DNA of 10,160 nucleotides from an uncultured Flavobacteriales bacterium. GTDB taxonomy: Bacteria > Bacteroidota > Bacteroidia > Flavobacteriales > Vicingaceae. Within the stretch, counting starts at the first letter, position 1. Each line of letters starts with the position of its first letter. The stretch spans positions 1-10,160 of the forward strand of contig CAJXFJ010000031.1 of the NCBI GenBank assembly GCA_913052515.1, read 5' to 3'. Under the pieces are notes generated by a model. The model ran no database searches and had not been told where the DNA came from. It saw nothing but the letters and a program-made list of their open reading frames with translations. Of the stretch, positions 1 through 6,695 are shown in pieces. Made by a program: the position numbers and the translations under genes.

Positions 1-48
1 ATCTGACTGTTAATCAGAGGGTCCTTGGTTCGAGCCCAAGAGGAGGAG
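1..48 (+). tRNA. tRNA-Asn (anticodon GTT), 3' part only
   Basis: The window starts inside this gene. Visible are a 5-bp anticodon stem (2-6 with 14-18) closing a 7-base loop with anticodon GTT at 9-11, a variable loop (19-23), a perfect 5-bp T stem (24-28 with 36-40) with a TTCGAGC loop, the 3' acceptor strand AGGAGGA (41-47) and discriminator G48. The D arm and 5' acceptor strand lie left of the window. CCA is not encoded (the next bases are CAAAA), so the tail would have to be added enzymatically, as is usual in this phylum. A hairpin terminator follows 10 bases later. GTT reads Asn codons. Confidence 0.93.
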
Positions 49-113
49 CAAAAATGTGAAAGGCTGCACGATAGTGTGGCCTTTTTCATTTTTATATTTC
101 TTGCGGCGAGAAG
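32..113 (+). repeat. 82-bp direct repeat, copy 1 (tRNA 3' end + terminator + linker)
   Basis: The segment starts in the T loop of tRNA-Asn, covers the 3' end of the tRNA, its terminator and a linker ending GCGGCGAGAAG. It recurs 1033 bp downstream (1065-1146) with 80 of 82 positions identical; the differences are C81 and C87, both T in the other copy. Sequence identity stops abruptly on both sides. This copy belongs to the intact tRNA gene and is therefore the functional one. Confidence 0.93.
59..88 (+). terminator. Rho-independent terminator of the tRNA-Asn gene
   Basis: An 11-bp stem (59-69 with 74-84, containing two G-T pairs) closes on a GATA tetraloop and runs into a T-rich stretch (82-86, then more Ts after CA). 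It lies directly downstream of the tRNA 3' end, so it most likely ends the tRNA transcript. The same hairpin recurs in the duplicated copy at 1092-1120. Confidence 0.75.
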
Positions 114-142
114 TTTATGCCGAACGACGAAGGAGTTGAGGT

Positions 143-160
143 GAGCCCAAGAGGAGGAGC
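143..160 (+). repeat. 18-bp copy of the tRNA-Asn 3' end
   Basis: GAGCCCAAGAGGAGGAGC is an exact copy of tRNA positions 32-49, without any 5' half, so it cannot fold as a tRNA. It is preceded by GT, as is the copy at 1065, whereas the tRNA has TC there. After the 18 bases the sequence differs from the other copies. It may be a secondary attachment core or a rearrangement scar. Confidence 0.85.
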
Positions 161-170
161 GATCACTGAG

Positions 171-197
171 GCATCTTACAAACGTCTTGTAAGTTGC
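171..197 (+). other. Stem-loop upstream of the DUF4468 gene
   Basis: A perfect 7-bp inverted repeat (CTTACAA at 175-181 with TTGTAAG at 187-193, 5-base loop) is extended by three more pairs past one mismatch (171-173 with 195-197). No run of Ts follows directly, so it is not a standard terminator. It sits between the short tRNA-end copy and the first gene. Its function is unknown. Confidence 0.4.
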
Positions 198-278
198 TTT
201 GTTGTTTCAGAGAACGATCAAGGATAATTCGTACACGTAACTTTTGACTATATAAAGATGAATAAATACCATTGTTGT

Positions 279-286
279 TATATTTG
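279..286 (+). promoter_or_regulatory. Candidate -7 promoter box (TATATTTG) of the DUF4468 gene
   Basis: TATATTTG matches the Bacteroidota -7 consensus TAnnTTTG exactly. It lies 28 bases before the ATG at 315, giving a short leader. No TTG is present at the usual 17-23 base spacing upstream (the nearest, at 244-246, is 32 bases away), so the promoter is only half supported. If it is real, transcription begins downstream of the ATG at 258, which rules out that longer start. Confidence 0.4.
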
Positions 287-314
287 TTTATTAGTAAAAG
301 TTAAAGTTCATATT

Positions 315-869
315 ATGAAATTATTTTCCATAACATTATTATTTCTAAGTTCTATCAAATTTGTATCAGCTCAATTTCCCATTGATTCGGAAACAGGACA
401 AGTAAAATATACAGATGTTATAGAATTACCTCAAATTAGCAAGAAACAGATTTATGATAAAGCCAAATTTTGGATTGTTTCAACTCTTAAATCGGGAGAC
501 AACATGGTAGAGTTGAGCGGTACAAATTCAGATAAGATAGTAGGAACGGGAAACCTAAACCTTGATAGTATAAAAAGCTTTTTTGGTAAAAAGACATATT
601 ATGCAGATGGAATTTTAAATTTTAAGTTTATCATTTTCTGTAAAGAGAATAAACTTAAGTATAGTGTAGAAAATTTCTTGTTTGAAAGATCAGTTCTAAA
701 TGGCACCTTAGCCTATGATTTAGAAACGTTCTCAAAAAAAGAACATTATCGTAAAGGAGAACAAAATGCTGAATACATAAAGTACACCGTTAACTATTTA
801 GATAAGAAGATAAAATCGCTAATAAATTCATTTATTTATGAAATGAAAAAGAGCAAATCTGATTGGTAA
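315..869 (+). CDS. Secreted DUF4468 (TBP-like fold) domain protein
   Basis: This is a 184-residue protein of unknown function. Residues 1-19 form a signal peptide (short basic start, hydrophobic core, VSA|Q cleavage), so the mature protein should be periplasmic or otherwise envelope-located. Residues about 22-125 resemble the DUF4468 family of Bacteroidota: an FPID-x-TG-x-V-x-Y start, a V-x-ELP strand, a helix with ISKKQIYDKAKFW, and a KIVGTGN strand. The remainder (about 126-184) is Lys-rich and probably helical. The frame is open back to an ATG at 258, but that would put 19 polar/Cys-containing residues before the signal peptide, and a -7-like box lies inside that stretch, so 315 is preferred. 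The gene stands alone between two copies of the tRNA-Asn 3' end, so it could be cargo of a decayed integrated element. Family assignment is by recognition of motifs, not by search. Confidence 0.8.
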   Translation: MKLFSITLLFLSSIKFVSAQFPIDSETGQVKYTDVIELPQISKKQIYDKAKFWIVSTLKSGDNMVELSGTNSDKIVGTGNLNLDSIKSFFGKKTYYADGILNFKFIIFCKENKLKYSVENFLFERSVLNGTLAYDLETFSKKEHYRKGEQNAEYIKYTVNYLDKKIKSLINSFIYEMKKSKSDW

Positions 870-1064
870 CTAAAATAGGTTAGATATTGCTATAGATGAT
901 GAATATATTGTTCTCAACAATATGCATTAACTTCTAAAGATTAGCCTAACAAACTATAAACCGAATTAAAGCACAGTTTAACTAAATCGACTTATCTAAA
1001 ACGTTCCAATTTCAACTCGTATTTTGTATAATTCTGCAATTTCTTTGTAAAATTGGATCGTAGT
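870..1064. other. AT-rich intergenic stretch with one hairpin
   Basis: No credible coding region is seen. It contains a perfect 8-bp inverted repeat (905-912 with 916-923, 3-base loop CTC) 36 bases after the stop of the DUF4468 gene. No T run follows it, so it is at best a weak transcript-end or stability hairpin. The next clear terminator-like hairpin is the duplicated one at 1092-1120. Confidence 0.5.
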
Positions 1065-1146
1065 GAGCCCAAGAGGAGGAGCAAAAATGTGAAAGGCTGC
1101 ACGATAGTGTGGCTTTTTTTATTTTTATATTTCTTGCGGCGAGAAG
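1065..1146 (+). repeat. 82-bp direct repeat, copy 2 (displaced tRNA-Asn 3' end + terminator + linker)
   Basis: This is identical to 32-113 except for T at 1114 and 1120 in place of C. It starts exactly where the tRNA T loop starts in the other copy, and the 5' half of the tRNA is absent, so it is a tRNA fragment, not a gene. The two copies bracket 951 bp that hold the DUF4468 gene. This is the geometry expected of attachment sites left by a tRNA-targeting recombinase, or of a segmental duplication. Confidence 0.93.
1092..1120 (+). terminator. Duplicated tRNA terminator, now downstream of the DUF4468 gene
   Basis: The same 11-bp stem (1092-1102 with 1107-1117) and GATA loop are present. Relative to the first copy, one C-to-T change turns a G-C pair into G-T, and the other makes the trailing T run uninterrupted (1114-1120). 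The hairpin is thus kept and the T tract improved. It probably terminates readthrough from the DUF4468 gene and insulates the operon that starts at 1469. Confidence 0.65.
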
Positions 1147-1246
1147 CGCTGTCCTGAGCTAGCCGAAGGATTTATCTTGAGTAAGTGAAGAATGAGCGCA
1201 TCGAAAGGAGCCCAAAGCCTGTCCCGAAACATCGGGAAGGAGAAGC
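1147..1246. repeat. GC-richer mosaic of short repeats and hairpins
   Basis: This stretch is visibly richer in G and C than its surroundings. GCGCT (1146-1150) and AGCGC (1195-1199) are inverted. Inside them are two degenerate tandem copies of a TGAG-N-AG-N-GAAG type unit (about 1154-1171 and 1175-1191). A perfect hairpin TCCCGA-AACA-TCGGGA follows at 1222-1237. The halves GAGCCCAAA (1208-1216) and AGGAGAAGC (1238-1246) resemble the tRNA-end core split by a 21-base insertion containing that hairpin. No protein is supported here; a reverse-strand reading frame exists but looks like translated repeat. Confidence 0.6.
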
Positions 1247-1468
1247 AACACACCTAGTAAAAGTTGAGAGTTCTTAGGTTTCTTTGGTGAACCATTTAAG
1301 GATGATTGACAATCTTTCCCTGATTTAATGCTTTGAATATTCAATAGATAGAATGACCTCCAAAGAATTGACAAGCTCTATTAAAAGAATAGCAATAGTT
1401 TCACTATTTTTAGGTTTTTTAAAACCACTTTAAATCACAATTACTTTCCATCATTAAATTAACCACTT
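1247..1468. other. Leader/promoter region of the TPR-MORN operon, no gene seen
   Basis: This AT-rich region must hold the promoter for the genes at 1469-8662. I find no convincing TTG-N17-23-TAnnTTTG pair. The closest -7-like sequence is TATTTTTA at 1405-1412 (wrong last base, no TTG at the right distance). Small inverted repeats are present: AATAGT/ACTATT around 1394-1408 and GGTTTT/AAAACC at about 1413-1426. Either could be regulatory, but both are short and AT-rich. Confidence 0.4.
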
Positions 1469-4400
1469 ATGCTTAGAATTTTCCTAGCAATTATTACTCT
1501 ATGTTCTTTTTTTACATCCACAGCTCAAGAGCTTTATCTGCTTGAAAAACCAGTTGATTCTCGTTTATTGATACTCAGAGCCGATTCATTGGCAAATGAA
1601 GAAAAGTTAGAGGAAGCTTTAGAATTAATCGATAAAATAAACCCAGGAGATACCAATTATACCGATGCTTTGCTTGAGCGTTTTGATTATTTAAGTCAGC
1701 TTGAGCGATATGAAGAAGCGATAGAAGCTTGTAAAACGGGCATTGATTTTAAGTCGGATGATAATGATGAAGACTTTTGGTTGAATATAGGCTACGTTTA
1801 TGGCTTGCAAGAAAAACATAAAGAAGCTATAGATACATACAAATCTATTTTAAAGCGCTATCCCTATCACCGAAGTGCACATAACAATTTGGCTTATGAG
1901 TACTTGAATTTAGAAGAATATGATTCGTCCTATACGACTTATAAAGAACATGTGGAGCTTTATCCCTTCGATGATAACGCTCATTTTAATTTGGCCGTTT
2001 TTGCTTTAAATGAAGGTCATTTTACAGAAGCATTCATGGCTTTCAATATGGTTATTCTATTAAACCCATACTCTGAAAGAGCCTATAATGTTTTAAGTCT
2101 CTTAAATGAATTATCGAATAATACCAAATTGGATTTAACGGCTAAAGAAGGCTTTGATTTAGAGTCGAAAGAGTATAAAGACATTGACTTATTGATAGAA
2201 AATTATGTGGCCTTAAAGTCCCAATATAAGTTTAAAGGAAAAGTTGATTTGTATGTAAGTCGACAAAACCACTTGATCTTAAATCAATTGGCACAAAGAA
2301 AAGCGACAGATTATTTTTTTAGTCGTTTTTATACCCCATTTTACAAGAAAATTATAGAAGAAGACAAACTAGATATTTTTAATACTTATCTCATTGTTCC
2401 TTCAAGAAATGAAAAGCACCAAGCGATTGTTCAAAAAGAGTTTAGTGACTTAAAAGAATTTTATTCATGGGTAAAATCTACTTGGTACGAGTTGAACAAC
2501 AAGCAAGAGATCAATCATTATGGGTTTAAAGGCGAACAATACGTCGCTTACTACAATAATTCTAGTCTTGAGGCATTTGGCAATTATAACGATGAAACTA
2601 AAGAGTTAGATGGAAAGGTGATGTTTTTATACGATGGTGGTGAGCGAAAATCAGAAGGAGTTTTGAGAAATGGAGAGCGTGAAGAATTGTGGAAGTTTTA
2701 TTTTGAAAACGGAGACCTTAGCCAGCGAATTAACTACAAGGCTGGTGAAGTCAACGATAGCGCCATTCTTTATCATACTTCAGGTGAGGTTGATGAAGAG
2801 TTGTTTTTTACAGATGGAAAAAGAAATGGCGAATTCAAGGAATATTATGGAACAGGTATTCTATATAGAAAGGGAACTTACAAAGACAATTATTTTGATG
2901 GTCCTTTACAGTACTACTTTAAAAATGGAACCGTTGAGTATGATGTGGTTTATAATGAAGGAGAGCTTGAAGGAGAGTTGAAAGAGTATTATGCTACTGG
3001 AGAATTGTACCGAAGCGAGAATTTTACCGGAGGGAAGGCCAATGGAGCGTATAAACTTTTCTGGGAAAATGGAGAAAAGCGAAGAGTTGGTCAAAAAGAG
3101 GACGGTGAGTTAACTGGAGATTACAAAAGCTTTTACAGAAATGGAAATGTGGAATTAGAAGGAGTTTATGATGAAGGTTTACAAACAGGGCTTTGGAAAT
3201 CTTACTACATTTTTGGAGGTATTTATGAAGAAGAAATGTATGACAAAGGCACACTTGATGGAATAAGTAAAGAATATGCACCAAGTGGAAAACTGCTTAC
3301 TGAAAGAGAATACAAAGACGGTTATTTGATTGCTTATACGGTTTATGATTCAGAAGGAAATGTGATCAAAGCAGGAGGAAACAAAAAGAAGAAATATGAG
3401 ATTGAAAATTACCATTGGAACGGACAGTTGAGTGGCAAGGGCATGTATAAAGTAGATGATGGTAAAATTGGAAAGTGGGAAGAATTTGATGAGTACGGAA
3501 ACAAGTCAAAAGAATATACCTACGGTGAAAAGTGGCTTCAAGGAGATTTTACTTACTTTTTCCCTTGGGGCGGTGTGAAAAAGAATTACGTATACAAAAA
3601 CGATACACTTCAAGGGAAATATGAAGAGTTTTACAATGATGGAACTTTAAAACGCACTGGTTATTATGTTGATGGAATTCAAGAAGGCGTTTGGAAGTCG
3701 TATTATCCGGACGGTACTATTGAAGATGAATCTTTTTATTTAAATGGAGATTTAAACGGTAAATACAGAAAGTTTGCTGTTGATGGGAAGTTAAACTATG
3801 AAGAGGATTATGAAAATGGCATTTTATACGGCGCTACTTATTATGATACTTTAGGTAAAGTGCGAAATGAATTTTATGCAAAAAATGCCATCGTTGATTA
3901 CGAATCTAACCATTTTAACGGGAAACCAAAGTTTAGAGGAAAGTTTATCTTAAACGAATCAGATGGAGATTTTAAATGGTTTAATTACAAAGGAGAAGTT
4001 TCTTCAAAAGGAACTTATAAAGAAGGAGAACGCGAAGGTGATTGGATTTGGTACCATGACAATGGAAAACTTGAGCGAAAAGGAAACTACGTAAATAGCA
4101 GAGAAAATGGAATGTGGGTGTATTATTTTGAAGATGGCGCGAAGAGCACGGAAAGACCTTACTTCTTTGGTGATATCAATGGTAAAGAAGTAGATTACCA
4201 TACCAACGGAAATCTTTCACAAGAAACGGAATACCTCTATGGTCTTCAAGATGGAGAGCAAAAATTCTATGGCAAAGATGGAAATCTGCAACTAACAAGA
4301 AGCTATAAAAACGATATGGTATTGGCTTATTCTTCACCTGGAACAGGAGGTGAGGCTTCAAAAATTCTTTTAGACAAAGGATCTGCTGAAGTAAAAGCGA

Positions 4401-4747
4401 AATATGATAATGGAAATCCATCTCGAGAGTTCACCTTAAAAAATGGCTATTTCGAAGGTAGTTATGAAACATACCACTACAATGGTCAAAAAGCGGTGAG
4501 TTATCAATTAGAATATGACCAACGACATGGAACCTACACCATGTATTATAATACCGGGAAAATAAAATCAGAGTGGAATTATTTGTACGGTAATTTAAAT
4601 GGGGTTTCTAAGGAGTATTTTGAAAATGGAAAGCTGAAAAAAGTAACAAATTACTTGAATGACACGAAACATGGCTGGGAAATTGTATACAATGAAGCCG
4701 GAACAGAACTTTCTAAAGTTTATTATTATAATGGTTATGCATTCTAA
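1469..4747 (+). CDS. Large secreted TPR / MORN-variant repeat protein
   Basis: This is a 1092-residue protein with a signal peptide (residues 1-19, cleavage STA|Q), so it acts outside the cytoplasm. Residues about 34-202 hold around five TPR helix pairs (for example YEEAIEACKTGI and HKEAIDTYKSILKRYP), usually protein-binding. Residues about 203-362 are a less clear, mostly helical linker. From about 380 to 1088 there are roughly 28-30 repeats of about 23-24 residues with the pattern hG-x-W/Y-x-x-YY-x-NG-x-x-x-x-x-x-x-Y-x-x-G, matching MORN_2 repeats. These are often annotated 'YwqK-family antitoxin', a label that says nothing reliable about function here. Three degenerate breaks at residues 619, 785 and 950 divide the array into regular super-repeats. 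It is the first gene of a tight three-gene operon, with only 7 bp to the next start. The molecular role is unknown; a beta-rich scaffold or surface-binding array is plausible. Confidence 0.9.
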   Translation: MLRIFLAIITLCSFFTSTAQELYLLEKPVDSRLLILRADSLANEEKLEEALELIDKINPGDTNYTDALLERFDYLSQLERYEEAIEACKTGIDFKSDDNDEDFWLNIGYVYGLQEKHKEAIDTYKSILKRYPYHRSAHNNLAYEYLNLEEYDSSYTTYKEHVELYPFDDNAHFNLAVFALNEGHFTEAFMAFNMVILLNPYSERAYNVLSLLNELSNNTKLDLTAKEGFDLESKEYKDIDLLIENYVALKSQYKFKGKVDLYVSRQNHLILNQLAQRKATDYFFSRFYTPFYKKIIEEDKLDIFNTYLIVPSRNEKHQAIVQKEFSDLKEFYSWVKSTWYELNNKQEINHYGFKGEQYVAYYNNSSLEAFGNYNDETKELDGKVMFLYDGGERKSEGVLRNGEREELWKFYFENGDLSQRINYKAGEVNDSAILYHTSGEVDEELFFTDGKRNGEFKEYYGTGILYRKGTYKDNYFDGPLQYYFKNGTVEYDVVYNEGELEGELKEYYATGELYRSENFTGGKANGAYKLFWENGEKRRVGQKEDGELTGDYKSFYRNGNVELEGVYDEGLQTGLWKSYYIFGGIYEEEMYDKGTLDGISKEYAPSGKLLTEREYKDGYLIAYTVYDSEGNVIKAGGNKKKKYEIENYHWNGQLSGKGMYKVDDGKIGKWEEFDEYGNKSKEYTYGEKWLQGDFTYFFPWGGVKKNYVYKNDTLQGKYEEFYNDGTLKRTGYYVDGIQEGVWKSYYPDGTIEDESFYLNGDLNGKYRKFAVDGKLNYEEDYENGILYGATYYDTLGKVRNEFYAKNAIVDYESNHFNGKPKFRGKFILNESDGDFKWFNYKGEVSSKGTYKEGEREGDWIWYHDNGKLERKGNYVNSRENGMWVYYFEDGAKSTERPYFFGDINGKEVDYHTNGNLSQETEYLYGLQDGEQKFYGKDGNLQLTRSYKNDMVLAYSSPGTGGEASKILLDKGSAEVKAKYDNGNPSREFTLKNGYFEGSYETYHYNGQKAVSYQLEYDQRHGTYTMYYNTGKIKSEWNYLYGNLNGVSKEYFENGKLKKVTNYLNDTKHGWEIVYNEAGTELSKVYYYNGYAF
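2825..4744 (+). repeat. Higher-order super-repeat (7 MORN-type units) inside the TPR-MORN gene
   Basis: The repeat units are themselves organised in blocks of seven: residues 453-618 (7 regular units), 619-784 (166 residues), 785-949 (165 residues) and 950-1092 (143 residues, one unit short). The last three blocks each begin with two degenerate units, YLIAYTVYDSEG, ILYGATYYDTLG and MVLAYSSPGTGG. Each has an NG pair at the same offset, residue 33, 33 and 32 of the block. Equal spacing plus matching breaks points to past duplication of a seven-unit segment. Confidence 0.75.
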
Positions 4748-4754
4748 TATTTAT

Positions 4755-6695
4755 ATGATAAATAAAACAACGCTATTTCTTGGTTTAATGGCATTTGTGC
4801 TTGCTTCATTTGCACAAATACCAGAAGACTTTGAGTACAATCATTACAAAGAATTATATCCCAAAGAGTCCTTTGTTTACTTGAAAAGTATCAATGAGAA
4901 AGTCATTGATCTTGAAAATGATGAACTTTCGATTCATACCAATTATGAAGAGCGGGTGCTTTGCTTAAATAAGAACGCTTTCAATATTTCAAAACGAAGC
5001 ATTGGTTACAGTGATTTTAGTACAATAAAAGAGATTAAAGCAACTGCTTACATTCCAAATGGGAACAAGTACAAGAAGAACAAAGTAAAAAGTTTTAATG
5101 ACAAAGAAGTAATAACCAATGGAACCAGCTTTTATAGTGGAGCTCGTGAGAAAGAGTTTGTTTTTGAAGATTTAAAAGAGGGTGCTGTTACTGAAATTCA
5201 GGTAAAGCGAATTATTAAGGATCCTCACTTATTGAGTAGTCACTCATTCTCTAGAGAGTTGCCCATCAAGGAAGAAATCTTTCGGATAAAAGCAGCTAAA
5301 GGGGTAGAATTGGGTTACTATGAAAGAAACATGGACAAAGATTTAATCGCTTTCAAACAATATGAAGAAGGAGATTATCAAGTGTATGAATGGGTAATGA
5401 AAAATACTTCTAACCTTGAAACCTATGGTCAAGAACGGTATAGTTTGTATTATGAACCCCATGTAATTCCATACATCAAGTCTTATCCGCAAGCAGATTC
5501 AACGGTTCATCTCATGAGTAATTTGAGCGATTTGTATAAGTGGTATTCCTCTCTAGTTTCTCAAGTAGATGTAGAGGCGAATGATGAAATGAAAGAATTG
5601 GCTAAAAGCTTGACTGAAGGATTAGAAACTGAAGAAGAAAAGGTGAAGAAAATTTATGAATGGGTACAAGCCAACATTAAGTACATTGCATTTGGTGATG
5701 GTTATGGTGGCTTTGTTCCAAGAGATCCTAAGTTGGTCTACAAGCGCCGTTTTGGAGATTGTAAGGACATGACGAGCATTATTATTTCTATGCTTAAAAG
5801 CTTAGATATTCAAGCTTATTTTACTTGGGTGGGTACGCGAAGTATGCCTTACCGATATACTGAAATTGCGACTCCTTCAGTAGATAATCATATGATTGCC
5901 ACTTACTTTAGCAAGGACTCAACTTATTTTTTAGATGCAACTGATTCAGACTTAAAATTTGGAAGAGGCGGATATAACACGCAAGGAAAGCAAGTTCTAA
6001 TTGGTATGAATGATAAGGAATACAAAATTGATTCTGTTCCCGTTTTATTACCAAAGGATAATGCAGAAATTGATACCGCATATCTAAAAATTGAAGATCA
6101 AAAAATTGTAGGTAAGGCTAACTTGACTTTAAGTGGATACTTGGCCGCTGAGGTTTATGCTTCTTATAAAGACAGAGACGAAGAGCGAAAAAAGGATCTG
6201 ATTAAATATTCATTTCAGAAAGGCTCTAACAAATACAATTTATTAGACTATACCTTAGCGTATGATGAATCAACAAAAGACATTATAGAATTGGCTTATG
6301 AATTTGAAATCGAATCTTACGTAAAACAATTTGATGATAAAACATACTTGAATCTTAACCTGACCAAGCAATTGAAAGATTATGCGATTAATAAATCGCA
6401 GAATGTACCCATGTTTTTTGACTACCCCAATTTGGTGAATAAACATTATGTGCTTGAATTAGGAGATCAATTTGAATTGATAAATATTCCAGAAAACCAA
6501 AGTGTAAGTAATGATTTATTGCACTATGAAATTACATACAAACAAGAAGGAGATAAGCTACACTACAACTTATTGTTTGAGCAAAAAACGCTTCACTTAG
6601 AAACTTCTCAATTTGAATCTTGGAATTCTTCAATCAATCAGCTTTCTAAAGCTTTGAACGAAACCATTACACTAAAAAATAAGAACCTAGAATAA
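4755..6695 (+). CDS. Secreted DUF3857 / transglutaminase-like protein with intact catalytic triad
   Basis: A 646-residue protein (numbering from the ATG at 4755). Residues 1-20 are a signal peptide (ASFA|Q). Residues about 55-225 correspond to the beta-rich DUF3857 domain (YSDFSTIKEIKATAY-type strands, LPIKEEIFRI). Residues about 285-405 form a transglutaminase/cysteine-protease-like core: RRFGDCKDM with catalytic Cys336, VDNHMIA with His379 and YFLDATDS with Asp394. The C-terminal part is beta-rich and DUF3858-like. In-frame ATGs at 4659, 4731 and 4737 overlap the preceding gene and would bury the signal peptide, so 4755 is chosen, 7 bp after the upstream stop. The stop overlaps the next start by one base (TAATG). 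The fold family includes transglutaminases, peptidases and amidases; the actual reaction and substrate cannot be read from sequence. Envelope location and cotranscription with a repeat scaffold are inferred. Confidence 0.9.
   Translation: MINKTTLFLGLMAFVLASFAQIPEDFEYNHYKELYPKESFVYLKSINEKVIDLENDELSIHTNYEERVLCLNKNAFNISKRSIGYSDFSTIKEIKATAYIPNGNKYKKNKVKSFNDKEVITNGTSFYSGAREKEFVFEDLKEGAVTEIQVKRIIKDPHLLSSHSFSRELPIKEEIFRIKAAKGVELGYYERNMDKDLIAFKQYEEGDYQVYEWVMKNTSNLETYGQERYSLYYEPHVIPYIKSYPQADSTVHLMSNLSDLYKWYSSLVSQVDVEANDEMKELAKSLTEGLETEEEKVKKIYEWVQANIKYIAFGDGYGGFVPRDPKLVYKRRFGDCKDMTSIIISMLKSLDIQAYFTWVGTRSMPYRYTEIATPSVDNHMIATYFSKDSTYFLDATDSDLKFGRGGYNTQGKQVLIGMNDKEYKIDSVPVLLPKDNAEIDTAYLKIEDQKIVGKANLTLSGYLAAEVYASYKDRDEERKKDLIKYSFQKGSNKYNLLDYTLAYDESTKDIIELAYEFEIESYVKQFDDKTYLNLNLTKQLKDYAINKSQNVPMFFDYPNLVNKHYVLELGDQFELINIPENQSVSNDLLHYEITYKQEGDKLHYNLLFEQKTLHLETSQFESWNSSINQLSKALNETITLKNKNLE

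Noticed and set aside
238..246. TAACTTTTG as -7 box for the DUF4468 gene
   Set aside because: It has one base too many between TA and TTTG, and no correctly spaced TTG. The box at 279-286 matches better.
1159..1374. Reverse-strand open frame of 71 codons
   Set aside because: It overlaps the GC-richer repeat/hairpin mosaic and reads as translated repeat (low-complexity Leu/Ser). It has no domain, and its start region lies in the probable promoter zone of the operon.
1394..1412. AATAGT/ACTATT hairpin followed by Ts, as terminator or promoter (TATTTTTA)
   Set aside because: A 6-bp all-but-AT stem is expected by chance in such AT-rich DNA. The -7-like box has the wrong last base and no TTG at proper distance.
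2670..4421. Several open frames of 60-103 codons in other frames, on both strands, inside the TPR-MORN gene
   Set aside because: They lie wholly inside a long, well-supported repeat-protein gene. They have unnatural composition (many Met, Phe, Ile, His runs) and are shadows of its periodic codons.
2825..4744. Tandem DNA repeats as a CRISPR or satellite array
   Set aside because: The periodicity is at protein level within one intact frame. The nucleotide units are highly diverged, with no identical repeats or spacers.
1469..4747. Reading the MORN-repeat protein as a YwqK-type antitoxin of a toxin-antitoxin pair
   Set aside because: The label stems from shared MORN_2 repeats. Here the protein is very large, secreted, carries TPRs and has no toxin-like neighbour.
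4659..4754. Upstream in-frame ATGs (4659, 4731, 4737) for the transglutaminase-like gene
   Set aside because: They overlap the end of the preceding gene and would place up to 32 residues before a clear signal peptide. ATG 4755 gives a normal secreted protein.
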